DNA of 32,995 nucleotides from a virus. The stretch covers positions 1 through 32,995 of IMG/VR virus record IMGVR_UViG_3300026372_000001; one strand, given 5' to 3'. The position numbers and the translations under genes are program-made. Shown one piece after another: positions 16,842 through 24,607 of the stretch. The notes beneath the pieces are model-generated. The model was not told the DNA's origin. It searched no databases and saw only the letters and a list, made by a program, of their open reading frames with translations. Positions within the stretch are counted from its first letter, which is position 1. Every line of letters begins with the position of its first letter.

Positions 16842-19096
16842 GTCCCCTCCTCCTTGACTGGCTGCTTCTCGACCCATTTGCTCTCGTCGCTGCCTGGACG
16901 GTAGACGACGACGACCTGCCCGCGGCATCGCACGCCGCCCTCGCAGTCGACGTAGTGCCCGCCCGGGTACAGGACCCGGGCGTCCGCGATGGTGTTCCCG
17001 AGCCACTTCTTGTGCACGCGCGCGCAGCGCGTGCACGTGTTCGTGTCGAGTGTCTCGTCCGCGTAGTAGGCGGGCGTCGGGCCAGGCAGTGTCTCGGCCT
17101 GGGTGTAGACGGCGGTCTGGGCGGTGGCCTGGGCGGTGCCGAGCGCGCCGCCGAGCGTGAGCTGTGGCTGCGCGATGGTGAGCTGGTCGAGGTGCTCGGA
17201 GACGGCCTGGACGATGTCGGCGGTCTGTTCGCCGCTGTCTCGGTGGCGTAGCGCTGCCCATCCGGCGGTGAGTGCGAGCCCTACCCCGAGGAGGGCGGTG
17301 ACCGTCGCGGCCTGGGAGGTCATGGCGTCGGTGTCGACGAGCTCGGCGGGATCCTCGACGGTAGGGCCGCCGGCGTCGGCGACCATGTCGGCGGTAGTAC
17401 CGGCCGTGTCCTGGGCGAGGGAGGTCATGGCGGCGGCGAGCTCGGTGGCGGCATCCATGGTGGGCGTGGACAGGCCGGCGAGGTCGCCCCAGCGCTCCTC
17501 GTCGACGATGGTGCGGATCTGTTCGAGGAGGGCGGCGTACTGGCTGGGCAGGATGCTGTCCGTCCAGGTGGCGAGGAGGGCGGCGAGGGCCTGGAGGTAG
17601 GCGTCCTGGATGGGGGTGAGGTCTGGCAGGTCGGCGTCGTCCAGGGGCGGATAGTCCGGATTATCCGGTATCTGCGCCTCACAGTCTGGGCGGAGCATCC
17701 GGCCGTCCTCGGGGTAGCGGGCGGCCGGATGCCACTCAGGAGACACTGCCGCTGCGACCTCGGGAGTAGTCGCGGGACTCGTCGGCTCTGATGGTACGCG
17801 CGTGGCCGCCGTGCGCGGTAGTGCCGCTGTGGGGGGTGTCGTGACGGTGACGGCCGGGCGGATGGGCATGTCTGGGAGGCCGACGGCGCGGAAAGCCGCG
17901 GCCGGTTCGACTCCGGCGGCGATGAGGATAGAAGCCGCTTCCACCTTGGTCTTGGTGGTTTCCGCTTCCTCTTTCGCGTCTTTCTTCCGCGGATCGGCGA
18001 AGTCGAGCTCGATGATCTGGCGGGCGCGGCCGAGCAGCGGCGTGAAATACGGGACCAGCGTCCTGTTCAACGTGGAGCGCCATAGGACGAGGCGCGGATG
18101 CACGAGCTCGGAGTCCAGCATGTCCATCTGGACGCGCGCGACATCGCGCGGGACACCGTCGGTGACCCCCAGGAGCGCCCTGGGGAATCCGAAAGCCGCA
18201 ATGATCGCGTCGATCGTCAATTGTTTTATCTCAGGAAAAGCCAAATCCTTGAGGGAATAGGATATCGGCTTGGCCTCATCCTCTCCTTCGACATAGAATG
18301 CTTTCCCGGCATTGCGCGCGCCGCGCATCTGGTGAATGCGCCTACGCAATCTATTGAATTCTTCTTCGTTTCTTTCCTCGCGCGCATTGTAGATGAGCCC
18401 GAAGAAATTCCCCTCGGAGAGGAAAGAATTAATGAATTCCGATGTGAGGCGCGCCGCTGACACGTCGTCCATGGCTGCCTGGACGGGTCCGAGTCCGCGG
18501 ATCGGATCCCTGGGGTGCGGGTACCGACACCACGCGACCTGGTCGACATCCAGCCTGGTCCGCTGCCCCTGCGGGCCGGCCTGCGTCCAGCCGGTCATGA
18601 GCTCGTAGGGGTCCCGGTCGGGAGCGAGCGTGTCCGGGCGGATCGGCCAGATCTCGCGCGCGACACGCACACGGCCGATCTCGACCTTGGTGATGCCGAG
18701 GGCGCCCTCACCTAGTAGTTCCAGGTGTGTCTGCGACCAGGCGATCATGTCTCCCCAGCTCATGGCCCGGTTCGGTGTCGCCATGAGCTGGGCGAGCGGA
18801 TGGTCGGCGATGAGCTCGCGCTCCTCGGGCGGTGCGCCGACCGCGCGCGCATACACCGACCAGGGCGTGAGCGAGACGCGCGTCGCGAGCCTGGACACGA
18901 TCTGGTAGAGGACACCGATGTGCTCATCGGCATCCAGGCACGCATCGGGCGTCCCGGCCCATGGGCCGCTGGTCAGCCACGATGTCCCGGAGATGGTCTG
19001 TGGTACGGGGGATGATGCGCGCGGGCCGCTCCTGGTCGAGGATGCGCGTCCGGGCATGAGGTCGCGCAGCCTCGCGCGCCATCCTCTCCCGCCCAT
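16838..19096 (-). CDS. Portal protein fused to a MuF-like domain
   Basis: The 752-residue protein is longer than a normal portal (usually 400-550). Residues about 30-410 have portal features: an early SPVPQTISGTSW segment, DHPLAQLMATPN, WSQTHLELLGEGALGI, and RVQMDMLDSELVHPRL. The C-terminal 250 residues look like a MuF-type head protein, with long helices and near the end a CxxC (TCTRCARVHKKWLG) and a YPGGHYVDCEGGVRC metal-binding-like segment. The two functions are normally separate genes. The ATG at 19096 lies 30 bases after the terminase stop. Confidence 0.88.
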   Translation of the reverse strand: MGGRGWRARLRDLMPGRASSTRSGPRASSPVPQTISGTSWLTSGPWAGTPDACLDADEHIGVLYQIVSRLATRVSLTPWSVYARAVGAPPEERELIADHPLAQLMATPNRAMSWGDMIAWSQTHLELLGEGALGITKVEIGRVRVAREIWPIRPDTLAPDRDPYELMTGWTQAGPQGQRTRLDVDQVAWCRYPHPRDPIRGLGPVQAAMDDVSAARLTSEFINSFLSEGNFFGLIYNAREERNEEEFNRLRRRIHQMRGARNAGKAFYVEGEDEAKPISYSLKDLAFPEIKQLTIDAIIAAFGFPRALLGVTDGVPRDVARVQMDMLDSELVHPRLVLWRSTLNRTLVPYFTPLLGRARQIIELDFADPRKKDAKEEAETTKTKVEAASILIAAGVEPAAAFRAVGLPDMPIRPAVTVTTPPTAALPRTAATRVPSEPTSPATTPEVAAAVSPEWHPAARYPEDGRMLRPDCEAQIPDNPDYPPLDDADLPDLTPIQDAYLQALAALLATWTDSILPSQYAALLEQIRTIVDEERWGDLAGLSTPTMDAATELAAAMTSLAQDTAGTTADMVADAGGPTVEDPAELVDTDAMTSQAATVTALLGVGLALTAGWAALRHRDSGEQTADIVQAVSEHLDQLTIAQPQLTLGGALGTAQATAQTAVYTQAETLPGPTPAYYADETLDTNTCTRCARVHKKWLGNTIADARVLYPGGHYVDCEGGVRCRGQVVVVYRPGSDESKWVEKQPVKEEGT

Positions 19097-19126
19097 GAGG
19101 TGCAGACTACGCGGTGCGCGACTGGT

Positions 19127-20467
19127 TCACAGTGAGCGAGGTAGTGGCGCCGGGTGTCCGGGTCGGCGTCGACGGTCGTGCAGGTACATCTGCACGTAGC
19201 GCATGGTGTCCATCCCATGATCGTCTTCTTTCACCGGGCGTTCTTTCTCGCCGGTCGTCTCCGGCCACACGTAGGACAGGACCTCCTCCTGCGTGCAGGT
19301 GGGCAGGCCGGCGTCGGCGAGCTCCGGGTCACGCTCGACGAGCGCGTCGCGCATGACGCGGATGCGCGGAACGCGCCCGTACTGACTGGTCAGGCGGTCT
19401 TTCACGACGCCGATGCCTGCCGATACGCGCTTGTCGGCCGCCACGGTTTTAATGCCGAGTTCCTTACGTAGCGTTTCCCGGTCCTCGGCGTCGTGGTCAC
19501 AGACGATGGCGACCGGGCGCGGCTCCAACCACTCCCCCGACGGCGAGCGCACGATGCGCAGGATGTGCGCCGCGTGTTCGGCGACGGTGCGGCGGGTCCG
19601 GTAGATCTCCCGGTACAGGACGCTCCACCCGTCCGGGCTGATCGCCCAGCACTGGAGAACGAAGGGGTTCGTGTACCCGAAGTCGATGCCCCACACGCGA
19701 TCCCAGTCGACTGGAATAGTGCGCTGGTTGATCAAGTGGATGGTGGGATCCCACGTGTCGTAGACGAGCCCTTCGGCGGCCGCCCAAATACCGTCGCGTA
19801 GACGCTGTCTGCGCACGCCGGTGAGCCTGTCGAGGGACGCGAGATATTTTTTTCCACGCTCGGTCGCTTTCCCTGTTCTCGGATTTATGAGGACAGGATT
19901 ATCGGAATGACGCGCGTAAACAATTCGCGTCGCACCGGCGTCGCACCGCCTTTTCAACCAATGCGTGGGAGGCCCCGGATTACAGTCCGCTATCATTTGC
20001 TGGAATGATATTCTGCCATTTCTCAGGCGCGTGGTGAGTGATTCCCACGCGGTGAGAGAAATGTCGGTGGCTTCCTGCACGTAAATGATGTCGTATTCTG
20101 ACGACATCACTTTTCCGGGTTTATCCATTCCGCCGACGCACAAGCGCGACCCATTCTGGAAAATGTATGCCGCCGGTTCCCTGGATGACCCGCCGTAGTA
20201 GGTGATCGCGCCGAGCGCGAGACACTCGGCCGCGACGTGTTCGCGCCACGTGACCATGCCGGTCGACACGAGGGACCGTTCGGTCTGGCGTACGGCCAGC
20301 ATCCGCACCCGTGGGCTCTGGAGTCCGATGATCAGGAGTTTTTCCAGGATCGCACGTGATTTCCCGGTGCCGGCCGGCCCGGACAGCAGTATCTCGGGGT
20401 CGCGTGACAGGTACACCTCGCGCGCCATACCGCGTGGCTCGTACGTGTGTCTGGCCACCGAGACCAT
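19127..20467 (-). CDS. terL: Terminase large subunit
   Basis: The 446-residue protein packages DNA into heads. Walker A is GPAGTGKS (30-37), Walker B with the catalytic carboxylate is DIIYVQEA (126-133), and coupling motif-like ADCNPG is at 160-165. The nuclease domain starts with GIDFG (260-264, Asp262) and has further acidic motifs around CDHDAED. It resembles the PBSX/Terminase_3 group. The ATG at 20467 overlaps the small-subunit stop by one base. Codons 71-82 are the target-like site of spacer 1 of the CRISPR array (20223-20255). Confidence 0.95.
   Translation of the reverse strand: MVSVARHTYEPRGMAREVYLSRDPEILLSGPAGTGKSRAILEKLLIIGLQSPRVRMLAVRQTERSLVSTGMVTWREHVAAECLALGAITYYGGSSREPAAYIFQNGSRLCVGGMDKPGKVMSSEYDIIYVQEATDISLTAWESLTTRLRNGRISFQQMIADCNPGPPTHWLKRRCDAGATRIVYARHSDNPVLINPRTGKATERGKKYLASLDRLTGVRRQRLRDGIWAAAEGLVYDTWDPTIHLINQRTIPVDWDRVWGIDFGYTNPFVLQCWAISPDGWSVLYREIYRTRRTVAEHAAHILRIVRSPSGEWLEPRPVAIVCDHDAEDRETLRKELGIKTVAADKRVSAGIGVVKDRLTSQYGRVPRIRVMRDALVERDPELADAGLPTCTQEEVLSYVWPETTGEKERPVKEDDHGMDTMRYVQMYLHDRRRRPGHPAPLPRSL
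20223..20255 (-). other. Protospacer-like match of CRISPR spacer 1 inside terL
   Basis: On the minus strand this site matches spacer 1 (29822-29854) at 30 of 33 positions, and the match runs 3 bases further past 20255 (to 20258) into the adjacent repeat. Counting 32 bases from 20254, positions 1-21 match and mismatches fall at 22, 25 and 31. The three bases 20257-20255 read ATG, which is a functional PAM for E. coli type I-E. Confidence 0.85.
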
Positions 20468-20901
20468 CAGGTCAGGCTGTCCGTCTCCGCACCGACGATA
20501 CGCACCTCGACGCGCGTACCGGGCGTCGCGTCGCGCAGCTGACCGAGATCCTCGGCAGCCTGACGCAGCGCTGCGAGCCGTACGCGCACCAGAGGGGCAC
20601 GGTCCTCGGGGAGGATGTCTGCGAGCGCCTGGTCGATGTCGTCGACGGTCTGCTGTATCTCGGCGACGCGTTCCTCGCGGCGCGCGATCCACAGGCCGGC
20701 GAGCGCGTCCATCTCGGAGTCGCGTATCCGCTGGATATCGTCAGCATGTGTTTGAGATATGCGATGTATTGACGGCTGGGACACGCCGTATTTTCCCGCT
20801 ATTTCTCTCTGCGTTAGTTCCCCGGACGCGATATCGCGAAGAACATGTAGTAGAACACGGCCCCGAATTTTTTTCTCGGAACCTGATTTGTTTTCATTCA
20901 C
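20467..20901 (-). CDS. terS: Terminase small subunit
   Basis: The 144-residue protein lies directly before terL and overlaps it by one base. An N-terminal HTH (about residues 28-55) includes QREIAGKYGVSQPSIHRI, which should bind the packaging site; the rest is helical (RREERVAEIQQTVDDIDQAL) and ends in a beta-rich tail, as in small terminases. I prefer the GTG at 20901 because a GGAGG site lies 8 bases upstream; the GTG at 20910 leaves no spacing to it. Confidence 0.88.
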   Translation of the reverse strand: MNENKSGSEKKIRGRVLLHVLRDIASGELTQREIAGKYGVSQPSIHRISQTHADDIQRIRDSEMDALAGLWIARREERVAEIQQTVDDIDQALADILPEDRAPLVRVRLAALRQAAEDLGQLRDATPGTRVEVRIVGAETDSLT

Positions 20902-21000
20902 ATTCTCCACCTCCGCTCTCGCCCAGGATATCTGTCGGTGCGCAAACAGGCGCAGGGCCGGCGCACTGTGCGCCGGCCCTGCTGTCTCCGTTCTGTCAGA
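20902..21000 (-). terminator. Intergenic hairpin before the packaging genes
   Basis: A perfect 14-bp inverted repeat (20952-20965 with 20969-20982, 3-base loop) lies after the stop at 21001. It has no U-tract on the minus strand. It may end early transcripts; the remaining 50 bases may hold the late promoter, but I see no convincing -35/-10 pair. Confidence 0.6.
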
Positions 21001-21240
21001 TCATGGCGTCCAGATGTCGTCCATGATGGCGCGGTGTGCCCTTTCCTGTTCCCGCACCACCTCGGCTATGTGCATACCCAGGAGCGGTGCGCTCACGTGG
21101 CCTGCACACCGCGTACATGCGGTGATGAGCTCGGGGCGCTTCCTAGCTGCCCAGAGCTCCATCATGCTGGCCGTGAGCGCGCTTCCGCAGGCGCGGCAGC
21201 GCCCGACACGGGGCGGCAACAGGCGCGGCAGATGTGTCAT
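21001..21240 (-). CDS. Small Cys-rich protein
   Basis: The 79-residue product starts at ATG 21240, which overlaps the upstream stop by 4 bases. It has two Cys pairs (CRACGS near 15-20 and CTRC near 42-45) suited to a zinc ribbon, with a basic N-terminus and an acidic helical end. Such proteins are common near the terminase genes, but I cannot assign one role; HNH-type catalytic residues are not evident. Confidence 0.6.
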   Translation of the reverse strand: MTHLPRLLPPRVGRCRACGSALTASMMELWAARKRPELITACTRCAGHVSAPLLGMHIAEVVREQERAHRAIMDDIWTP

Positions 21241-21458
21241 GCGAGGATCTCTTCCGGGATCTCGCCCTCGTCCAGGAGGGCGAGCTGTGTGCCGCTCCTG
21301 GAGATGAGGCTGTAGACGCCGGGGCCGGCCGGGGCGAGGTAGGCGCCGGCGGCGATGGAGCATCGGATCGCTCCTTCGAGGGGATCGATCCGGGAGGCGT
21401 TGGCCTCGATGAGGGCGCAGTATGCCTGCGCGCGCGGGGTGGGATGGGTCTGATACAT
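21237..21458 (-). CDS. Small protein of unknown function
   Basis: The 73-residue product starts at ATG 21458 with a TTGGAG site and follows the hairpin at 21491-21536. It has a helical start (PRAQAYCALIEANASRI) and an end rich in Leu and Glu (LALLDEGEIPEEILA). It overlaps the next gene by 4 bases. I do not recognise it. Confidence 0.55.
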   Translation of the reverse strand: MYQTHPTPRAQAYCALIEANASRIDPLEGAIRCSIAAGAYLAPAGPGVYSLISRSGTQLALLDEGEIPEEILA

Positions 21459-21490
21459 TCGTATTGCTCCAATTGGGATGGATTGGATGG

Positions 21491-21536
21491 CTGTAGGGCG
21501 ATACGGGCGGATCGGTCACGCCGTATCGCCCTACAG
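21491..21536 (-). terminator. Perfect 16-bp hairpin between small early genes
   Basis: Arms 21491-21506 and 21521-21536 are exact reverse complements (CTGTAGGGCGATACGG) with a 14-base loop. It lies 38 bases after the stop at 21575 and 33 bases before the next start. There is no U-tract, so it is a U-less terminator, a processing site or an operator. Confidence 0.6.
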
Positions 21537-21574
21537 CACTAATCGTATATGGCACCTCGATTTCCCGTAAGGAC

Positions 21575-21799
21575 TTACGTGTGTTTTCCGCGGAATTTCC
21601 GCGTCGTCATCCACTCCTCCAGAGCATCGAGGTCCCACACGAGCCTGACGCGTCTCCCCACGTCAGGGACACGCCTGGGCACCGGAAGGTGCCTGGAGAG
21701 GCCCGGGGTGGCGCTCCTGGCCCTGAGCTCATATCGGCGCAGCGTCCGCACCGACACTCCACACACGTGGGCGGCCTCAGCTGTCGTCCCCTCACGCAT
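21575..21799 (-). CDS. MerR-like HTH protein, excisionase-like
   Basis: The 74-residue protein has one HTH (TAEAAHVCGVSVRTLRRYEL, about residues 6-25) of the MerR/excisionase type and a C-terminal LVWDLDALEEWMTTRKFRG segment. It starts at ATG 21799 and overlaps the preceding gene by 8 bases. In this family, members act as excisionases or as local regulators. No integrase is present in the genome, so regulation is more likely than excision. Confidence 0.65.
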   Translation of the reverse strand: MREGTTAEAAHVCGVSVRTLRRYELRARSATPGLSRHLPVPRRVPDVGRRVRLVWDLDALEEWMTTRKFRGKHT

Positions 21800-22790
21800 C
21801 AGCTGCGTTCTCCTCGCTCATCGTGGCCTGCGCCTCGCGCAGGATCGTCCGTGCAGTGGTCGGCGCGCGACCGGTCGCGGCAGCGAGCCGCTCGGTCAGG
21901 TCCGCTCCCCGGTCGTGCTCGGAGAGGAGCCGGCGGGCGATGTCGAGCGCCTGCTCCCTGGTCGGTCGTGAGATCTGCGTGACCGGTCGCGACCGGGCGA
22001 CCGGCCGGTCGTCGTCATCAATGTCAGGTCGCGACCGGTCGCGACCGGGCGCCATGGCCGGTCGCCGCGTCTGGAAGTCCCGGCCGCGACCGGTCGCGGC
22101 CGGTCGCGGATCGGTAGACCGGTCGACGACCGGTCGGATGGTGACCGGATCGTCACCTGCCCGGTCGCGACCGGTCGCGACCAGTGCGGGTACGATCTCC
22201 TCATCTGTGCAGGTCAGCGCCGAGTCGGGCGCCGACCGGTCGCGTCCCGGTCCTGATCGATCGACGTCCTCATGATCATCGGTCGTCGGTCGCGTGGTGT
22301 CCGCAACCTGGTCCAGGCCCTCGTCATCGAGCGCCTGTTCCTCACCGTCGCGACCGATCACGACCGATATCCGCAGGTGCGCGAGAGCGGTCACCGCGGC
22401 GAGCGCCAGGACCGGGATGACCGAGATGGCGATCACGACCGGCCATGGCGCCCGGTCGTGACCGGTCGCCCGGAGCAGGTGGTAGGCGGTCTGGCCGAGC
22501 GCTCCGAGCGTGAGGGCGCCGATCGTGACTGGTCGGGCGAGGCGTCGGGCGCGGTCGGGCGACCGGTCGGATAGGAGCGCGCCGAGCGCGTAGACGCCGA
22601 GCGCTTCGACGCACAGGGGCAGGGTGATCGCGGCGTCGATGGTGATGTCGGCCCATGGGGTGCCGGGTAGTGGCTGGATGGGTCCCCAGCCGGCCATGTG
22701 GCCGAGGTCGACCCATCCTCCCCAGGTGGCGGTGGCGGCGGCGGGTCCGACGGTGGCGAGCGCGGCGATGTCCGCTATGCGGCGGGTCAT
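21792..22790 (-). CDS. DUF2637-type membrane protein with GRDRS-rich linker and HTH end
   Basis: The 332-residue protein opens with a membrane domain (about 1-135): several hydrophobic helices with WGGWVDLGHM, a PLCVEALGVYALGALLSD segment and LGQTAYHLL, the DUF2637 pattern known from actinobacterial plasmid and phage genes. Residues about 150-260 are low-complexity, rich in R, D, G and P (GRDRS-like repeats); here the DNA carries a cluster of palindromes. The last 70 residues look like a DNA-binding helical unit (REQALDIARRLLSEHDRG, RAPTTARTILREAQA). The ATG at 22790 is coupled to a tiny upstream ORF. It may link replication or partition DNA to the membrane. Confidence 0.7.
   Translation of the reverse strand: MTRRIADIAALATVGPAAATATWGGWVDLGHMAGWGPIQPLPGTPWADITIDAAITLPLCVEALGVYALGALLSDRSPDRARRLARPVTIGALTLGALGQTAYHLLRATGHDRAPWPVVIAISVIPVLALAAVTALAHLRISVVIGRDGEEQALDDEGLDQVADTTRPTTDDHEDVDRSGPGRDRSAPDSALTCTDEEIVPALVATGRDRAGDDPVTIRPVVDRSTDPRPAATGRGRDFQTRRPAMAPGRDRSRPDIDDDDRPVARSRPVTQISRPTREQALDIARRLLSEHDRGADLTERLAAATGRAPTTARTILREAQATMSEENAADA
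21983..22182. repeat. Cluster of GGTCGCGACC palindromes
   Basis: Five exact copies of the 10-bp palindrome GGTCGCGACC lie at 21985-21994, 22027-22036, 22037-22046, 22163-22172 and 22173-22182. Many near copies (CCGGTC/GACCGG) spread from 21960 to 22570. Two pairs are adjacent head to tail. The density is far above the local coding need and may form an origin, partition or regulatory site. Confidence 0.75.
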
Positions 22791-22828
22791 GGCGCGGCCT
22801 GGTCGTCGTCGAGGTGGTCCGTGGGCAT
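22787..22828 (-). CDS. 13-codon leader ORF coupled to the DUF2637 gene
   Basis: On the minus strand an ATG at 22828 follows an AGGAGA site and gives a 13-residue peptide (MPTDHLDDDQAAP). Its TGA overlaps the DUF2637 ATG by 4 bases. The larger gene has only a weak site of its own, so this tiny ORF may supply the ribosomes. It is too short to prove. Confidence 0.4.
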   Translation of the reverse strand: MPTDHLDDDQAAP

Positions 22829-22846
22829 GGGGTCTCCTGGCGCGCA

Positions 22847-22884
22847 AGTAGGCGGTGATGGCGTGGGCGCCATCACCGCCTACT
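22847..22884 (-). terminator. Perfect 17-bp hairpin after the ERF gene
   Basis: Arms 22847-22863 and 22868-22884 are exact reverse complements with a 4-base loop (TGGG on the plus strand). It lies 12 bases after the ERF stop (22897). There is no U-tract in either direction; it is likely an actinobacterial-type terminator or an mRNA-stabilising hairpin. Confidence 0.65.
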
Positions 22885-22896
22885 AATCATATGCGA

Positions 22897-23715
22897 TCAC
22901 TCGCTCGGAGGGTCGTCCTCCTCCGGGAGGTCTGACGTCTCCCAGGGGTCGGCCTCCAGCGTGGTGGCGAGCGATGCCCCCTGCTTGATCGCCTCGGATG
23001 CGGCGGAGAGCAGGTCCCCTAGCGTCCCGTTCCCGACGGTGGGGACGTGGATGGGGCGGAGCTCCTCGATGGATGTCGTGACGTCATGGTCCCGCCAGAT
23101 CTGGCGGAGCGCCGCCATGGAGGTCGTCTCCATGACGAGTTTGATGACGTCCTCCGTGACCCGGCGAGGCACAGGTCGGCGGATGGCCGGCTTGGCCTGG
23201 GCAGGCGGGGGCGTGCGCCCGGCTCCCTGGCACTGCTGGCGCTCGCGGACGGGGATCTGCGGGGACTCCGTATCGGGGTCCGGGTCGTCGGTGGGGATCA
23301 TGAGGGTCTGGATGAGCATGATGCGGGCCGCCACCGACATGGCCTTGGGGACGCTCTTGTCCCCGGTGTCCATGGATTCGCCGGTGACGGTGACGGTGAT
23401 GGTGTCGTCCCCGTCGACGTGCCTCCACGTGTAGGCGACGCGCACAGTGGTGTGCGCGGTAGTGACGGCATCGCCGCTCCTGGAGCGTCCCTCCAGGAGC
23501 TTCGTGGTCACGTCGAGAACTTCCGGCGTGATGATGACGCCACACTCACGCAGTGCGGGGCCGACGGCGTTCAGGACGCCGTCGATTCCACGAAAGTTGT
23601 AGCCGAAATGGATATTCCGGCCTTCCTTGCCCACATGCCCCACGCGCAGCATGACGTCGTGGATTGCCCTGGTGATGGTGCGGGCCGGGACGGTGGGCGT
23701 GGTCGTGTCGGTCAT
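22897..23715 (-). CDS. erf: ERF-family single-strand annealing protein
   Basis: The 272-residue protein has the ERF core at about 18-155: HFGYNFRGIDGVLNAVGPALRECGV (about 37-61; described by ends), VTTAHTTVRVAYTWRHVDG, GESMDTGDKSVPKAMSVA, and LIQTLMIPTDD. These match the ERF superfamily of phage annealing recombinases, which pair complementary single strands in recombination or replication restart. The C-terminal third is Pro/Gln-rich and then acidic. The ATG at 23715 has AGGAGG 6-8 bases upstream, within the 59-bp leader that also precedes the gene at 31882. Confidence 0.9.
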   Translation of the reverse strand: MTDTTTPTVPARTITRAIHDVMLRVGHVGKEGRNIHFGYNFRGIDGVLNAVGPALRECGVIITPEVLDVTTKLLEGRSRSGDAVTTAHTTVRVAYTWRHVDGDDTITVTVTGESMDTGDKSVPKAMSVAARIMLIQTLMIPTDDPDPDTESPQIPVRERQQCQGAGRTPPPAQAKPAIRRPVPRRVTEDVIKLVMETTSMAALRQIWRDHDVTTSIEELRPIHVPTVGNGTLGDLLSAASEAIKQGASLATTLEADPWETSDLPEEDDPPSE

Positions 23716-23769
23716 GGTCTCCTCCTGGGTGATCGTGGCTTCACCATGATAGCACGCTTCATGATGCGT
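23711..23769 (-). promoter_or_regulatory. 59-bp promoter-leader, ERF copy
   Basis: This minus-strand segment differs from the plus-strand segment 31828-31886 at one base only. It contains GCATCATG, then TATCAT as a likely -10, a GGTGA...TCACC hairpin (8-base loop), AGGAGG and the start codon. No good -35 is visible, so an activator or phage-specific factor may be needed. Confidence 0.8.
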
Positions 23770-23771
23770 GC

Positions 23772-24200
23772 CTAGCGCACGCGTCTCGCGTCCTGGCACC
23801 CGTGCATCTCCAGCTCCGCGTCCCCCTCCCGGACACGGATCCTCACCGGCCCGTAGGTGTCGACCTGCCTGCGGATCGTCGCCTCATCCGACCGGATGAT
23901 CACCTGACACGGCGACACGGCATCGGCCGGGCCTGCGATCACGTAGACGCCAGGACGGACCGTCGCCTCCTGCCCGGCCCGTGTCGACACCTCGTACAGG
24001 CCATCCCCCTCGACGGTGGCCAGGCCGCCGGCGAGCGCGAGCCTGGTCACCGTCACCGTCGGGGTCGCTGTCACCGTCACCGTGGAGGTCACCGTCGTCT
24101 CCTGCATCATCATCGAGCTGATGCCGGGGATGGCGATGAGCAGGACGGCCAGGGCGACGGCCGGGATCGCCACGATGGCAGCGGCCGTGCGCCGGCTCAT
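23772..24200 (-). CDS. Membrane-anchored exported protein of unknown function
   Basis: The 142-residue protein has a basic start, one strong hydrophobic helix (about 5-30), then a Thr/Val-rich stretch (VTVTATPTVTVT) typical of actinobacterial cell-surface linkers, and a beta-rich end with two Cys (SPCQVII and MHGCQD). It probably sits in the membrane with the end outside. The ATG at 24200 overlaps the upstream stop by 4 bases, which favours it over the ATG at 24224. A surface location could mean superinfection exclusion, but there is no motif for it. Confidence 0.65.
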   Translation of the reverse strand: MSRRTAAAIVAIPAVALAVLLIAIPGISSMMMQETTVTSTVTVTATPTVTVTRLALAGGLATVEGDGLYEVSTRAGQEATVRPGVYVIAGPADAVSPCQVIIRSDEATIRRQVDTYGPVRIRVREGDAELEMHGCQDARRVR

Positions 24201-24529
24201 CTCGCGGCTGTCGCGTCGAACCATTCACATGTCACGCGCGCCCACTCGCGCAGGACGTGCGTGTGGTTGTCGGTCCACCGCGCGTACGTGCACCCCATGT
24301 CGAGGACGTGGTAGGCGTCCTCGATCGTTGCTGCCACGGCATCGCGCGTGATGGCTGACTGGTTCGGATCGGCCACGTAGGCGGCCATGATCTCGACCAC
24401 GGGCCTCCCGTGCTGCTCGTCGCACAGGATCGTGGTGATCTCTGCGACCGACGCAGCCCACGTGTGGGCTCTCGCGATCTCGCGGGCCATGCCACGAACA
24501 AAGCCGACCTTGTATGTGCTAATTTCCAT
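24197..24529 (-). CDS. Small early protein of unknown function
   Basis: The 110-residue product starts at ATG 24529 with GAAAGGA 9-15 bases upstream. It is helical, with AREIARAHTWAASVAEITTILCDEQ and many Ala, Glu and Trp residues, and ends in a Trp/Arg-rich helix. It follows the hairpin at 24563-24605 and overlaps the membrane-anchored protein by 4 bases, so they are probably co-expressed. I do not recognise it. Confidence 0.6.
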   Translation of the reverse strand: MEISTYKVGFVRGMAREIARAHTWAASVAEITTILCDEQHGRPVVEIMAAYVADPNQSAITRDAVAATIEDAYHVLDMGCTYARWTDNHTHVLREWARVTCEWFDATAAR

Positions 24530-24562
24530 TACTTAGTTGTCCTTTCTCGATGTGCGTTGTGC

Positions 24563-24605
24563 ATGGCGCTGCCCCGGCGGATAGCTCCCGCCGGGGCAGC
24601 GCCAT
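24563..24605 (-). terminator. Perfect 18-bp hairpin after the 576-residue gene
   Basis: Arms 24563-24580 and 24588-24605 are exact reverse complements (ATGGCGCTGCCCCGGCGG) with a 7-base loop. It begins 3 bases after the stop at 24608. Very stable, but without a U-tract on the minus strand. Confidence 0.7.
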
Positions 24606-24607
24606 TT

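Noticed and set aside
18596-18607. 12-base match of spacer 4 (29980-30012) to the portal gene
   Set aside because: A 12-base match is near chance for six spacers against 66 kb of both strands; the rest of the spacer does not match.
21575-21799. Excisionase of an integration module
   Set aside because: The HTH fits, but no integrase or attachment site is present in the complete circle.
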